A stretch of DNA of 64,000 nt from Terebella lapidaria (lineage: Eukaryota > Annelida > Polychaeta > Terebellida > Terebellidae). Position numbers and translations under genes: made by a program. How positions within the stretch are numbered: the stretch's first letter is position 1; the number at the start of each line of letters is the position of its first letter. Positions 41,983 through 53,345 of the stretch are shown one piece after another. The stretch spans positions 95,203,515 through 95,267,514 of the forward strand of contig OX424555.1 of assembly GCA_949152475.1 (NCBI GenBank), written 5' to 3'. The notes under the pieces are model-generated. The model had not been told where the DNA came from. It searched no databases and worked only from the letters and a program-made list of their open reading frames with translations.

Positions 41983-42398
41983 GTTATCATCACTGATTCA
42001 TTAATTTTATCATCGAAAATCTTTCTCACTATTATAATAGTACACATATTTTGTGTTATCATGCTTGTTCTTGTCTTAGACAGACAGGCTTATTCTGTTA
42101 TAAATGTCCAGAATCGTGGGAGAGCTCACCCTCATGTTTATGACTCCCAATTATTTCACGACCTAACACTGACTCTTGATCCCCTGCCGTTCCGCGGGAT
42201 CCGGATCAGGGACTTGGGGTTTCTGGCATTCACCTGCCAGCTTCCAGCTGAGCACATGGCCGAGTGTGAGTTCTCCCACCCTCCCACTATCCACAGTTTT
42301 CTGTTGCTTAACATTTTCAATGTATAATAAATGTTGCTGTCATTTCCGCGAACCAAGTACAGCCTGGTTTTTATTCCTTTATTCACTATCACTCACAC

Positions 42399-42923
42399 AT
42401 TTATAAATATTAAAATCATTGAAAAGTTCATATATGGACTGACACTCGTAAAACAAGGAAAGAAAGGAAAGGCCGTGACAGTTATCCTGACACCGGAGTC
42501 GAGCAGGGCAATGGATCTGCTCGTGGAAAGACACCATAAGAGTCGGTGTCTACGACAACAACGAGATTTTTCTTTGCACGAGCTAATCGATGGGCGGTTA
42601 CCCATATCTGCACATCAGATGTTCTGCAAGATTTGTCAGAACGATGTACACCGGCCTTACATTGCCCCGAATTGTTAAGGACAACTAGGCTCCGGAAAGA
42701 CATCGCGACCATGACTCAACTTGCAGACTTGAGCGAAACGGAGACTGACTGGCTCGCACTACATCTTGCCCACGATATACGGGTTCACCATGACTACTAT
42801 AGGCTACACACGTCCACCATCACGCTGGCCAAAGTCAGCAAAATGTTGCTGGCCATGGACAGTGGCGTCCAGAACAGATGGACTAAGTTGAATCTGGCGC
42901 AGATCGATGTCGATGGTATATAA
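42399..42923 (+). pseudogene. Recombinase-like exon, copy 3
   Basis: It is nearly identical to 41459-41982, including the LINE scrap. It has an extra A in CACCATAAGAGTCGG (about 42538) that shifts the frame earlier. The downstream 95-base intron start (GTTATCATCACTGATTC) is also duplicated. Units 41135-42069 and 42070-43010 form a tandem duplication of about 935 bp. Confidence 0.6.
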
Positions 42924-43010
42924 GTTATCATCACTGATTCATTAATTTTATCATCGAAAATCTTTCTCACTATTATAATAGTACACATATTTTGTGTTAT
43001 CATGCTTGTT

Positions 43011-43460
43011 CTTGTCTTTTATCTCATATTGGTACATAAATCATCATTACTGGTTCATTAATTTCAACGTTGAAAATCTCTTACTATGCGATTGCTAAGC
43101 TGCTCCCCAAGCGTAGCATATATATTCACTGCTACTAGTCCAATGGGGACGCAGATAGAATGTAAATGTACAAGCCCAGTAGCATTCAAATTGGCGAGTT
43201 TTGAATTTGATCCTGAGTCTGATAGGTAACCAATGAAGGGTTTTAAAAGATGCAGTAGCGCTGTTTCGTCTTTTCCTTTTGAGGAATATTTTTGCTCCAT
43301 AATTTGGGACTTCTTGGTGTCACAATCTCGAAGTCCATTGATAATGAGTAGTCCACACATCACCAATCATAGGACCAAGATTGTGCATGCTTCAACTGTC
43401 AGGTATTGACTTGTTTGATTCTCAGTTAATCCATACATAGCTATGTGACACTTTTCTTAC
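43011..43460 (-). other. Unassigned, possibly LINE-derived, stretch
   Basis: A minus-strand frame at 43064-43366 reads LLHLLKPFIGYLSDSGSNSK and VHLHSICVPIGLVAVNIYAT without a recognisable family. It lies next to the RT triplication, so it could be a further piece of that LINE. Support is weak. Confidence 0.25.
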
Positions 43461-43890
43461 ATGTTTTGGTGACAGTTTTTCCTCGATCCATAATCCATGC
43501 TCAAGGTATTTTGTTTTGGAGGACATTTGAAGATCTTCGCCATTAACATTCAGGCTTTTTTGTTCATATTTTGCAAGCTGCTGGTGTGATCCTACCATGA
43601 GATACTGCTGTTTTGGTGACAGTTTTTCCTCGATCCATGCTCAAGGTACTTTATTTTGGAGGACATTTGAAGATCTTCGTCATTAACATTCAGGCTTTTT
43701 TGTTCAGATTTTGCAAGCTGCTGGCGTGATCCTACCATGAAATACCGCTGTTTTGTTGACAGCTTTTCCTCAATCCATGCTCAAGGTATTTTATTTTGAA
43801 AGACATTCTAAGATCTTCATCATTAACATTCAGGCTTTTTTTATTCAGATTTTGCAAGCTGCTGGCGTGATCCTACCATGAGATAAGGCT
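43461..43890 (-). pseudogene. LINE RT fragment, triplicated in tandem
   Basis: Three direct copies of 138-149 bp (43461-43609, 43610-43747, 43748-43890) encode on the minus strand QYLMVGSHQQLAKYEQKSLN, VNGEDLQMSSKTKYLEHGLW and IEEKLSPK. The pattern (M-V-G-S...L-x-x-x-G...TKYLGLWIDExLS) is the palm/thumb junction downstream of the YADD box in CR1/L2-type LINEs. The three copies differ by 5-10%, so the tandem duplication is fairly recent. Confidence 0.65.
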
Positions 43891-43994
43891 GTCGGGGAAA
43901 AATACAGGACAAACAGCTGACATGGATATTGTGTGGCCTCACAGCTAAATGACTGTTCCAGATCTGTCAATTTAATCTTGAAAGAACATAAATT

Positions 43995-45300
43995 ATGTCT
44001 TACACACCAGGACTTGGGGAGATTCTGGTCAGAAAGCACCATTTGGGTCATTTCTACTCGTATGTGCACACAGTGTTGAGGAGCTTAACCATAGTAAGTA
44101 TTATTACAGACCTGGGTATTACAGAGGATAATTGTTTAATCAAAGTGGGATATCTGAATTTACAACATAGCTCGGGTCCAGAAAAGCACTGCTAACAAGG
44201 ACCAATTTTCCAAAGGAAACAGCAAGTTCCGAAAAACAGCACGCAATCAGGGACAATTCAAGAAAGAGTCAAACTGACCTGGAAAGGTATACTCTCTAGG
44301 AAAACCTTGGAAGCCAGGACCTGTCAACAGACTGTCTACCAAAAGCTTTCCCAAGATCACTTCTGAAGGGGTTCCCATGTCAATGGATCCTGAAAATCAG
44401 CCAGGGCCATCAAAATTGCTGAGATCCCAAATGGCAGCAGAATGGAACGGCTCGTCAACAATGACAAGGTTGCCAATATGTGGAACACAGCATTCGCTGA
44501 TCATACAGTGAGGGGCAACTATAATTCTACATTTCCAAGTACACCTGGAAATCAAGAAGGACCTTAGATGGAAGCAAGCATTAGCATGTGTCAACTGCAG
44601 CTATGCAACTCAACTGCACAACTTATACAACGAGGTTGACAAGAAGGGTGCTAAGTTGGCTACATGCAAGGCAGGGCTGCAGATTGGATTGCAAGACAGT
44701 CCCGTCAGGATCTCACGGGCCAGAATGCTAGTTGTTCCTACCAAAACGCCACGACCGGCTCGGGGTGAAATGCAACGTCTATCAAACAGAGTTGGTGCTG
44801 CCACAGAGGTGCTGAACAAGAGGGACATGGGATATCCAACAAGCTGAGAAGATCAATGCACTCCGATGTCTTCCCGGGCAGGCACCAGTCACTGTGTCCT
44901 TGGATGTCAGGTACAACCGAACCACCGTCGGTGGCAGTCATTGGCCAATATGTATAACAAACGATTGGCTTTTCAATTTAGAACCTGACTGATCAGAAGC
45001 AGATCGTCGGCTTCCACCTTGACAACAAGCTATGCTGGTATCGAGAGCTGGTTATAAAACAAAAGATTTGATGTGTCCAGGCCATCCAGACTGAACAGTT
45101 ACAGTGAATGAAGGGGACCCACCGACCGAAAAACACATCAGGGATGAAGTTGTTGAGGACCTAGCATAAAACGGTATATTACAGATGGTGATACCAGTGG
45201 TCTAGATGTGTCCATATAGCCACGAAGATGGTTTTTCCAGATTATTCATTGGAAAAACAGGCCAAAACAACACATCTCGGGCAGTCGATGTATATGATTA
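43995..45300 (+). pseudogene. Mutator-like transposase remnant
   Basis: Scattered plus-strand frames read AKLATCKAGLQIGLQDSPVR, ISRARMLVVPTKTPRPARGE, QRLSNRVGAATEVLNKRDMG, APVTVSLDVRYNRTTVGG, QKQIVGFHLDNKLCWYRELV and, at about 45177, ITDGDTSGLDVS. They follow the order of an invertebrate transposase-like family in which SLDVRYN and TTDGD carry catalytic acids. Assignment to the Mutator superfamily is tentative. Many stops and frameshifts are present. Confidence 0.4.
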
Positions 45301-46169
45301 CTGGCCTGACATCAGTTGAACCGTGGCCAAGAAAACCATACAGTACGGCCCGCACATAACCTTCCCAGCCATGCGAGGCGCAATGCTTTTGGCTGACCAG
45401 CACATAAAATATATAAACGATGACATGCTGGCGTCACCTCGCCCATGCGAGTTGCAAGTGAAATGCCAGCACATGGTGCGAGTGTCCTATCAATCAGTGA
45501 AAGCAATGCGCGCCTCCCCGGTTCGCATGTGGCGATCGTGTGCGTGCACACAAACTTGCGATGCTTTGTGCAGGATGCCAAATGCAAATTTCGTTCGAAA
45601 CTAATGTGCTCCAAAACTTCCTGCCACGTATGAATAAATTATGCAAATGATCAACTTTCTCCAAGATAAGCAAGTCTGTGATAAATCCAATGGTTTCAAC
45701 AGCGAAACAAGTCATCATACTCCCTTTTCGACGCATTTGGAGGGTTTTGGTTTATATATCTTGTTTTTGGTGGGGTAAATCGAAAAGAGAGGGTGAAGCA
45801 TTCACGAGCATTGCACTAGAACCCCTTATTATCGATCATGAACATGACCCGATGATCGGGCCCAATTTCACACATAGGGTTTCAATCATTCCATGATGTT
45901 ACTACTGACTTGAACTTGTCGATTTGGAGATGTTAGACAACAATAATCAGTATTTCTCTTTACACGTACAAAAATGCCAATGACTGTTAATCATAAATGG
46001 GAAGCCATATATCACCATCATGCACTGTCTGGGGAAAGTTTGAAGTTTCCGAAATAGGCTAATACACTGATGAGTAGAAGTTTACAACCCATTACGGCGG
46101 CGTCCTATTACCGTTTTCGGTCACTTTTTCATGAAAGAAATCTAATGTAGTCCAAAAGAGAACCAGACT
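45301..46169. other. No gene identified
   Basis: Overlapping opposite ORFs at 45312-45614 and 45323-45604 have no recognisable product. 45630-46169 is AT-rich and empty. Confidence 0.35.
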
Positions 46170-46415
46170 TTGAAAGTAAAAACTTTCAACAACAGCTCCT
46201 CAGTTTCAGTTTCTGGTTTCTATGTTGGCAGAAATATATTGGATGCTGAGAAGTTGTATTACCTAAACCTGCCGATATACAACACTGTTCATCATGTTGA
46301 ACAACACGCATTCGAAACCAAAGTATCCTATACATTTGAAGAATTAGAACTTGATGGTATTTTCGAGTGCCTAACATACCTCATGGATAATACAGCTACA
46401 GTAATAGTAGGGTGA
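46170..46415 (+). other. Unidentified 81-codon open frame
   Basis: The frame begins MKVKTFNNSSSVSVSGFYVG and continues LYYLNLPIYNTVHHVEQHAF, ELDGIFECLTYLMDNTATVI. It has protein-like composition but no family I know. It lies just upstream of the BEL/Pao fragment and could be part of that element or an unrelated exon. Confidence 0.25.
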
Positions 46416-46530
46416 GTTGAACACGTCCAATCTATTCAACGAATGGACCATTGACATCTAACATTTTCTATGGAGAACCTACCTGCATGGCAGGAGAACC
46501 TGCCACATAGTCATGTTCCAGTGATGTTAC

Positions 46531-47400
46531 TTGTATGCTTTCACTGATGAGAACAGCTCGACTTCCAGTGAAGTCATGGACGATGAAACTGAAGATGAAG
46601 AAACTCCATCCACCATTGAAACACCAACACATCAACAGATCAAGACGAATTCCATGTACATGAATCTTGACATTCCGGTAAACATGGTGAACAGTGATCC
46701 ATTCCCCAGTACTGTGAACACCAGTAAAGATGACGGTGCTACCCTGAGCACATACAGCGGTACTAGTCGGTGGCCCTCAAAACTTCATGAGATGAAACAA
46801 CATGCTTATTCTCGAGAGAACTTTACGTGGAAGCTGAAACAGCCCCCTGACCTAACAACATGTCCATGGCAAAGACTAGAACATTTGAAGAAGAAACTCT
46901 TGAGAGACTACACCCACCGCATTGACTTCCAGAAATTCATGGACAAAATGACAGCAGAAAGCGACGCTGAACCAGTATCCCCAGATACTCGAGCTAAGTG
47001 GATCATCCCACATCACGGTGTGTATCACAAGAAGAAAGGAAAGCTGCGAGTTGTCTTCAATTGTGCAGCTAGGTAGGGAGGCGCAAGTCTCAACCATCAC
47101 CTACTCGCACGTCCTGAAATGATGAATACACTACTAGGATACCTGCTGAAATTTAACAAAGGTCCCATAGCTGTTGCTATTGAAAGAATACTATACAGAT
47201 TCAAAGTGAATCTTAGAGATCAAATATCTGCAATTTCTCTGGTGGGACACAGACATGACCGAAGAACCTAAACGCTTCCAGATGACCGTTCACCTCTAAC
47301 GTTCACCCGTACCTGTGGAACTACAAGATACTGGATTCCCTCCTACATCTGAGATACGGAGCAGAGGCACTGCGTCTGACAAAGCAAAATCTAAACACCA
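46531..47400 (+). pseudogene. BEL/Pao-like retrotransposon Pol fragment
   Basis: An open frame to 47076 has an acidic linker, then KLLRDYTHRIDFQKFMDKMT, KWIIPHHGVYHKKKGKLRVV and FNCAAR. W-x-IPHH-x-V-x...K-x-RVVFxCAA is the opening of the BEL/Pao RT domain. It continues in other frames with GASLNHHLLARPEMMNTLLG, YLLKFNKGPIAVAIERI and DDRSPLTFTRTCG, where the ADIExMF catalytic Asp motif is reduced to AIERIL. A TAG at 47074-47076 and frameshifts make it dead. No LTRs were found near it. Confidence 0.65.
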
Positions 47401-47432
47401 ACATGAACGAGGCTGTCAAATGAGCTCTCATT

Positions 47433-47723
47433 GTGAGTTTGCCGAAGAATGTCTACAACAGGAATGCCAATGCATGGGCAAACTTGGCAATCCAGACTCG
47501 GGGCTGGAGATTCTGTGATGAAAAAAAATGCATGAGAAGCATGATGAACAACCATAACAAAGACTACTATATTGTATTTGATTCTCATCACCAGGTGGCG
47601 ATTCCCCTTTCGCACAGAGACGACCAGGAACAACAGTTGGAAGCCCAGACCAATGTTGTTGGCACGACGAACGACATCCATCTCAGTCAGATGCCGTATC
47701 TCTCTGCATTACGAGTGATGTGA
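47433..47723 (+). other. Unidentified open frame after the BEL/Pao fragment
   Basis: It reads NVYNRNANAWANLAIQTRGW, CMRSMMNNHNKDYYIVFDSH and NDIHLSQMPYLSALRVM and ends in TGA. No domain is recognised. It may be a displaced part of a retroelement ORF. Confidence 0.2.
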
Positions 47724-48159
47724 TGCTGTCAGGCTGTGATGTTGTCAGGTTCAGTCCTCACCTAACACATCTGGAGGACGTGACATACAGGTCTACACCT
47801 ACCTAATAACACTCCAAATCCCACACTGCAGTGGAAAAATCGTTACCAAGTGGGATATTGGAGGGGAATATGATTAGACCCACAGAACGAAATTGAGCTC
47901 GTTTTATTATTATCATTATTACCATTTTTTTATTCATAATAAAAATGTGGTGTCACAGCTTTGACATCGTAAAAAAGCTTGCGATATCGTAGTCCAAACA
48001 TGTACAGTGATATGTTGGATATCATTACAAACTAGACGTCAAGGCCTGAAGATGCCTTGGGGCATTTCGTGTGAGTTATATTCCTACCTAACGTATACCT
48101 AAGAGACCGTGTCTAGAACCATGATGACTCTGTAACTGTCCGTGATCAAAGTTTAAGTG

Positions 48160-49530
48160 ACATACCCCGCCCTTAGGCATCTTTCTGTTTCGCTCTACGA
48201 CACACCGTTTCCGAGACACGGCAAATAGGAAGTGCTGAGTCGGCGAAAAAAAATCGACACCAGAAGTCGTCTCGACCCAAGATACCCTCTAGGCTAGTTA
48301 GTCTAGTGCCAGGAGGCTGAAATTAAGCTCCGTTTTGCTGTACGACGCACCGTTTCCGAGATACAGCCAAACAGGAAGTGCCGAAAAATTTGACACCAGA
48401 AGACGTCTCGGCCCAAGATACCCCTTAGACTAGTTTGTCTCATACCAGAAGGCCGGAATTGAGCTCCGTTTCACTCTACGACTCACCGTTTCTGAGATAC
48501 GGCCAAACAGGAAGTGCCGAGTCGGCAAAAAAAAAATCGACACCAGGGGCCTTCTCGACCCAAAATACCCCTAAGCCTAGTTTGTCTAGTGCCAGGAGGC
48601 CGAAATTGAGCTCTGTTTCGCTCTACGACGCACCGTTTCTGAGATACAGTCAAACAGGGAGTGCAGAGTCGGCGAAAATAAATTCGACACCAGGGGTCTT
48701 CTCGACCCAAGATACCCCCTAGACTAGTATGTCTAGTGCCAGGAAGCCGAAATTGAGCTCCGTTTCCCTCTATGACGCACCGTTTCCGAGATACGACCAA
48801 ACAGGAAGTGTCGAGTCGGCGAAAAAAAATTTGACACCAGGGGTCGTCTCGACCCAGGATACCCAATAGACTAGTTTGTCTAGTGCCAGAAGGCGGGGAT
48901 TGAGCCCCGTTTCCCTGTATGACGCACCGTTTCCGAGATACGGCCAAACAGGAAGTGCCGAGTCGGCTAAAATAAATTCGACACCAGGGGTCCTCTCGAA
49001 CCAAAATACCCCCTAGACTAGTTTGTCTAGTGCCAGAAGGCCGGAATTGAGCTCCTTTCGCTCTACGACTCGCCGTTTCCGTGATACGGCCAAACAGGAA
49101 GTGCCGAGTCGGCGAAAAATAAATTCGACACCAGGGGTCGTCTCGACCCAAGATACCCTCTAGACTACTTTGTCTAGTGCCAGTAGGCCGAAATTGAGCT
49201 CCGTTTCGCTCTACTACACACCATTTCCGAGATACGGCCAAACAGGAAGTGGCGAGTCGGCGAAAAAAAAATCGACACCAGGGGTCGTCTCGACCCAAGA
49301 TACCCTCTAGACTACTTTGACTAGTACCAGGAGGCCGGAATTGAGCTCCGTTTCCTTGTATGATGCACCGTTTCCGAGATACGGCCAAACAGGAAGTGCC
49401 GATTCGGCTAAAATAAATTCAACACCAGGGGTCGTCTCGACCCAAGATACCCCCTAGTTTAGTTTGTCTAGTGCCAGAAGGCCGGAATTGAGCTCCGTTT
49501 CGCTCTACGACGCACCGTTTCCGAGATATG
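48160..49530 (+). repeat. ~146-bp tandem array, about ten units
   Basis: Units begin near 48185, 48330, 48466, 48616, 48760, 48909, 49053, 49200, 49348 and 49494. Each carries GAGCTCCGTTTCGCTCTACG, CACCGTTTCCGAGATACGG, AAACAGGAAGTGCCGAGTCGG and a CTCGACCCAAGATACC segment. Units differ by roughly 5-12%. A 301-codon minus-strand ORF runs through six units because the period is close to 147 (49 codons). I treat it as a by-product. Confidence 0.9.
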
Positions 49531-49889
49531 CATGAAAGCCTCAAGGATGAATCAGCAAAAATTCTTCCGAGCTGTAGGTCAAAGGTTCGACAGATTGATC
49601 CTAAAATGAATAGGGTTCTTCCTTGGTGGTATATGAACTCCCATGCACAGAATACTTGCCATTGCATGAATACTTTTTGAGTTATCGCTCGGAAACCAAG
49701 TCTCAAAATCAACCTTGATTTCATCCTCACGGACCTCACGGACCCTCGAGCCGCCTCCAAAACAATAGGGGTCTTCCATGTAATATTTCTGACCAGTGGT
49801 GTAAATTTGGACAAGATCCGTTCAGGCGTTCCCGAGTTATTGATCGGAAACCAAAACGGCAGAAAGTAAAAAAAAAAAAGAAGAAAAAA

Positions 49890-52058
49890 TTAGCCCAATG
49901 GGCTAGTAAGGTTACCGGAGAAATATACAGAGTTAAGCCGAGAAAGTTGAAAGTCAAATTCAAGGTGACCACTGAAATCGCCATATCTCTAACCGTGAAA
50001 ATGGGATCAAAGGTTAAATTCTAGATCACCAAACTATTCAGCATACATCATTTCCTATACGTTCACTATGGACCCCTAAGCTGTAAATTTGATAATAAGC
50101 GAGATATAAGCCATTTTGTAATCTGACTTTGAAAATAAAATGACTGACCTTGAAATTTAGGTCAAAGGTCAAATTCAATATCATTAAAATATTCAGAATA
50201 TATCATTTCCTATATGTTCACAATTGATTCCTAGGCTGTAAAGTCGATAATAAGCAAGATATTAGCCATTTTGTCCTGTTGACCTTCAAAATGAGGTCAA
50301 AGGTCAAATTCAAGGTCCTGAGAATTTTCAGCATATATCATTTCCTATATGTTCACAATTGATTTCTAAGCTGTTAAGTCGCTGATAAGCAAGATATTGG
50401 CCATTTTGTCCTGTGACCTTGAAAATGAGGTCAAAGGTCAAATTAAAGGTCACGAGAATTTTCAGCATATATCATTTCCTATATGTTCACAATTGATTCC
50501 TAAGCTGTAAAGTCGCTAATAAGCAAGATATTGGCCAATTTGTCCTGTGACCTTGAAAATGAGGTCAAAGGTCAAATTCAAGGTCATGAGAATATTCAGC
50601 ATATATCATTTCCTATATGTTCACAATTGATTCCTAAGCTGTAAAGTCGATAATAAGCGAGATATTAGCAATTTTGTCCTGTGACCTTGGAAATGAGGTC
50701 AAAGGTCAAATTCAAGGTCATGACAATATTCAGCATATATCATTTCCTATATGTTCACAATTGATTCCTAAGCTGTAAAGTCGATAATAAGCAAGATATT
50801 AGCCATTTTGTCATGTGACCTTGAAAATGAGGTCAAAGGTCAAATTCAGGGTCATGAGAATTTTCAGCATATATCATTTCCTATATGTTCACAATTGATT
50901 CCTAAGCTGTAAAGTCGATAATAAGCGAGATATTAGCCATTTTGTCATGTGACCTTGAAAATGAGGTCAAAAGTCAAATTCAAGGTCATGAGAATATTCA
51001 GCATATATCATTTCCTATATGTTCACAATTGATTCCTAAGCTGTAAAGTCGATAATAAGCGAGATATTAGCAATTTTGTCCTGTGACCTTGGAAATGAGG
51101 TCAAAGGTCAAATTCAAGGTCACGAAAATATTCAGCATATATCCTTTCCTATATGTTCACAATTGATTCCTAAACTGTAAAGTCGATAATAAGCGAGATA
51201 TTAGCCATTTTGTTATGTGACCTTGAAAATGAGGTCAAAGGTCAAATTCAAGGTCACGAGAATATTCAGCATATATCATTTCCTATATGTTCATAACTGA
51301 TTCCTAAGCTGTAAAGTCGATAACAAGCGAGATATTAGCCATTTTGTCCTATGACCTTGAAAATGGGGTCAAAGGTCAAATTCAAGGTCATCAGAATATT
51401 CAGCATACATATCATTTCCTATATGTCCACAATTGATTCCTAAGCTGTAGAGTCGATAATAAGCGAGATATCAGCCATTTTGTGCTCTGACCTTGAAATT
51501 GAGGTCAGAGGTCAAATTCAAGGTCACAAGAATATTCAGCGTATATCATTTCCTATATGTCCATAATTGATTCCTAGTCTCTAATCTCAATATTAAGTGA
51601 GATATTAGGCATAATGTGTCCCATTATAAAGCATAGGAGAATTTAACATGGGAAAGTCCCATTTGGGCCGAGTTTGGGCCAAAATGGTCCACTTCGAGCG
51701 ATTCAAGCGCAACGAAATTTATAGACATCATAGGAGTACATATCTGGAGTGTTATGTATCAAAAAGAAAAAAAGTTACTGAACAGATTTTGAGAAAATGG
51801 CCACCAAAGTCCAAAATCAGGCATTTTTCGTCGAAAACGGCCGCCATTTTGAAAAAAATGCGAAAATCAAAAAACTAAAAAATACCTCCTTCTTGAATTA
51901 TTTTTAAGTATTTTTGTGCAAAATTTCAGAAGAATTCGCCCGTAAACAAAAAAGATAAAAATGTGGACGACGACGACGATGACGACGACGACGGACGACG
52001 ACGGACGACGGACGCAACGCCATGCCAATAGGTTATCGGACCATAGGTCCGGTAACCT
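49890..52058 (+). mobile_element. HINE/pearl-like family 1, best full copy
   Basis: 2169 bp. The 5' end TTAGCCCAATGGGCTA is a hairpin and is followed by AGGTTACCGGA-type sequence. The 3' end has an ACG-rich microsatellite (51965-52012), CGCAACGCCATGCC and the hairpin GGACCATAGGTCC then GGTAACCT. Eleven units of a 134-bp repeat fill 50147-51600. The insertion site is an A-rich run, as at 58955. Pearl elements of bivalves have the same plan: flanks, core repeats of about 150-160 bp and (ACGG)n. That comparison is from memory. Confidence 0.75.
50147..51600 (+). repeat. 134-bp tandem array, 11 units
   Basis: Units start with GACCTTGAAAATGAGGTCAA near 50147, 50281, 50415, 50549, 50683, 50817, 50951, 51085, 51220, 51354 and 51489. 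They include TTCAGCATATATCATTTCC, TATATGTTCACAATTGATTC and AAGTCGATAATAAGCGAGAT. Inner units are almost identical and edge units are more diverged, as expected if the array is kept uniform by unequal exchange. Confidence 0.93.
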
Positions 52059-52263
52059 AAAAAAAAAAAAAAGACAAAACCATCAGGGCATTTCGTGCCG
52101 AAATGCCCTAATTATTGAGCTGGAATAATTAGGGAAACTGTGGCCGCCTTGCTCTGCAATTTTTCAAATACAATGCAGATTGTCCTCATTTCACTGTGCG
52201 GTCGGGGAGCATCAAATTAATGCCTGAACGAAAGAGGGCTTACAGAGCTAAAGACCTCTCCGA

Positions 52264-52317
52264 ATGGAAAGCAGCATGGCCCCATCCACCTTTGTGGAAC
52301 GGCACATTGATCGTGAT
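52264..52317 (+). pseudogene. Upstream half of an exon split by the CACTG element
   Basis: The frame reads MESSMAPSTFVERHIDRD and continues in phase after the element at 56081 as IEYNSQGQHEKCFVWCIQRT, EHLDITCAMSTFVAKFRLTG and VEGCF with a stop at 56216-56218. The two halves form one open frame once the element and one GTGAT are ignored. The product is unknown. Confidence 0.45.
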
Positions 52318-53345
52318 CACTGTGGCGGAGCTTGCCCATACGTGAGTAGATTTTTATCGGAAATTGCCCTTGATTTTACCTGGGAAGCCCACGATTCTCA
52401 CCGGGAAGCCTGTGATCCTTTCCGGGAGGTAAATTTAATAAGCAGGTATGTTTTGAATGTGGGGGAAGAAACAGTGATTTCCGATGTTTCAATGATAAAT
52501 GTGGTCGAAATAGTTAGATAAATGGCTGTTGGTGGTATTGCGAAGAGAACTTGAGTTGAGCAGTAATTCATAATGATACAACTGTTATTTGAACGGCAAA
52601 TTCGGGGCAGGCTGGAAATATTACAAATTGTTGAATGATTACTGCATATTGTCGCTCACCAATGTGCACAACCCTTCGTCAGTATGTATATAATGATTGC
52701 ATCACAAGAAAACAAACTGGAGGGTATTTATTGCAACGTTCAAGCTAGCGAAATAAAACCAGAAGCCCCTGATTTTTTCCGGCACGCTTAGGCATGCCCA
52801 GGATTTTCACCGAAGCGCCCAGGATTTTCACCGGTGAATATCAAACATTTTCCCATTACTGTTTATAAGATGCTGCCGTTTCAAACATGTTAACCTGTAA
52901 AATCAAACGTAAACGCTACTGTAATATGGCATAGAATTGTTACGTACGAGTAGCATATTTAATTTACATTATATATGGCGGATTTCACGCTCAGGAAATT
53001 TTGTTGCGAATTTTAAAGATGGTATGTATTTTTTTTTTTAAATATTGGTCACAGTTTCTATATCTGCCCCGTGATCGATCGAATATACGAGAAACAGTCT
53101 GTTTGTAACCGGTAAAAAATTATTCATTATTTTGCTCATCGTCAGAAAGTAACGGATTTAGGACGGACAAAAGTCCCGATATGTTTATATGCATGATATA
53201 GCGAACAGAACGACAAGGTGGCTTAGTCGGAATGTTGTGGGAAGTGTGTAGGTGGAGAAATGGATATGATCTGCATTAAATAAACTGAAGTAATGTTCGT
53301 AGACAAGAGTAACTTCTGTACTATCAATTTAATAGTGCACATTAA

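Larger units (their letters stand above)
40048..42398 (+). repeat. LTR-like ~300-bp repeat, four to five copies
   Basis: Copies lie at 40208-40510, 40546-40813 (3'-truncated), 41162-41458 and 42097-42398, with a tail-only copy at about 40048-40150. Each begins TGTTATAAATGTCCAGGAT and ends TTCACTATCACTCACA, with AATAAATGTTGCTGTCATTTCC carrying a poly(A) signal. TG...CA ends and the internal poly(A) signal suggest an LTR. The first copies are separated only by CATGGAGAATAAGACAGACAGG, so they form a tandem array. Confidence 0.65.
48031..52109 (+). mobile_element. HINE-like family 2 element, with nested family 1 copy
   Basis: The 5' end is ACTAGACGTCAAGGCCT followed by GATGCCTTGGGGCATTTCG. The same start occurs at 53346. 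A 146-bp tandem array follows, then a non-repeat body ending in GGAAACCAAAACGGCAGAAAG and an A-rich run. The family 1 element (49890-52058) sits in that A-run. Beyond it the 3' end is the perfect hairpin AGGGCATTTCG TGC CGAAATGCCCT (52085-52109), whose half matches GGGCATTTCG near the 5' end. Terminal inverted repeats, core tandem array and 3' hairpin are HINE/Helentron hallmarks. No protein is encoded. Confidence 0.65.

Noticed and set aside
45312-45614. Pair of opposing ORFs of about 100 codons
   Set aside because: Neither shows a domain or splice context. They are overlapping antisense frames in a locally GC-richer patch.
48483-49388. 301-codon minus-strand ORF with a 49-residue repeat
   Set aside because: It is a translation of the 146-147-bp tandem array inside a non-coding HINE-like element. 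The period near a multiple of three keeps the frame open by chance. No start context or flanking exon supports a gene.
50147-51600. Regular repeats considered as a CRISPR array
   Set aside because: Units of 134 bp are contiguous without unique spacers, and the host is a eukaryote. It is the core array of a HINE-like element.
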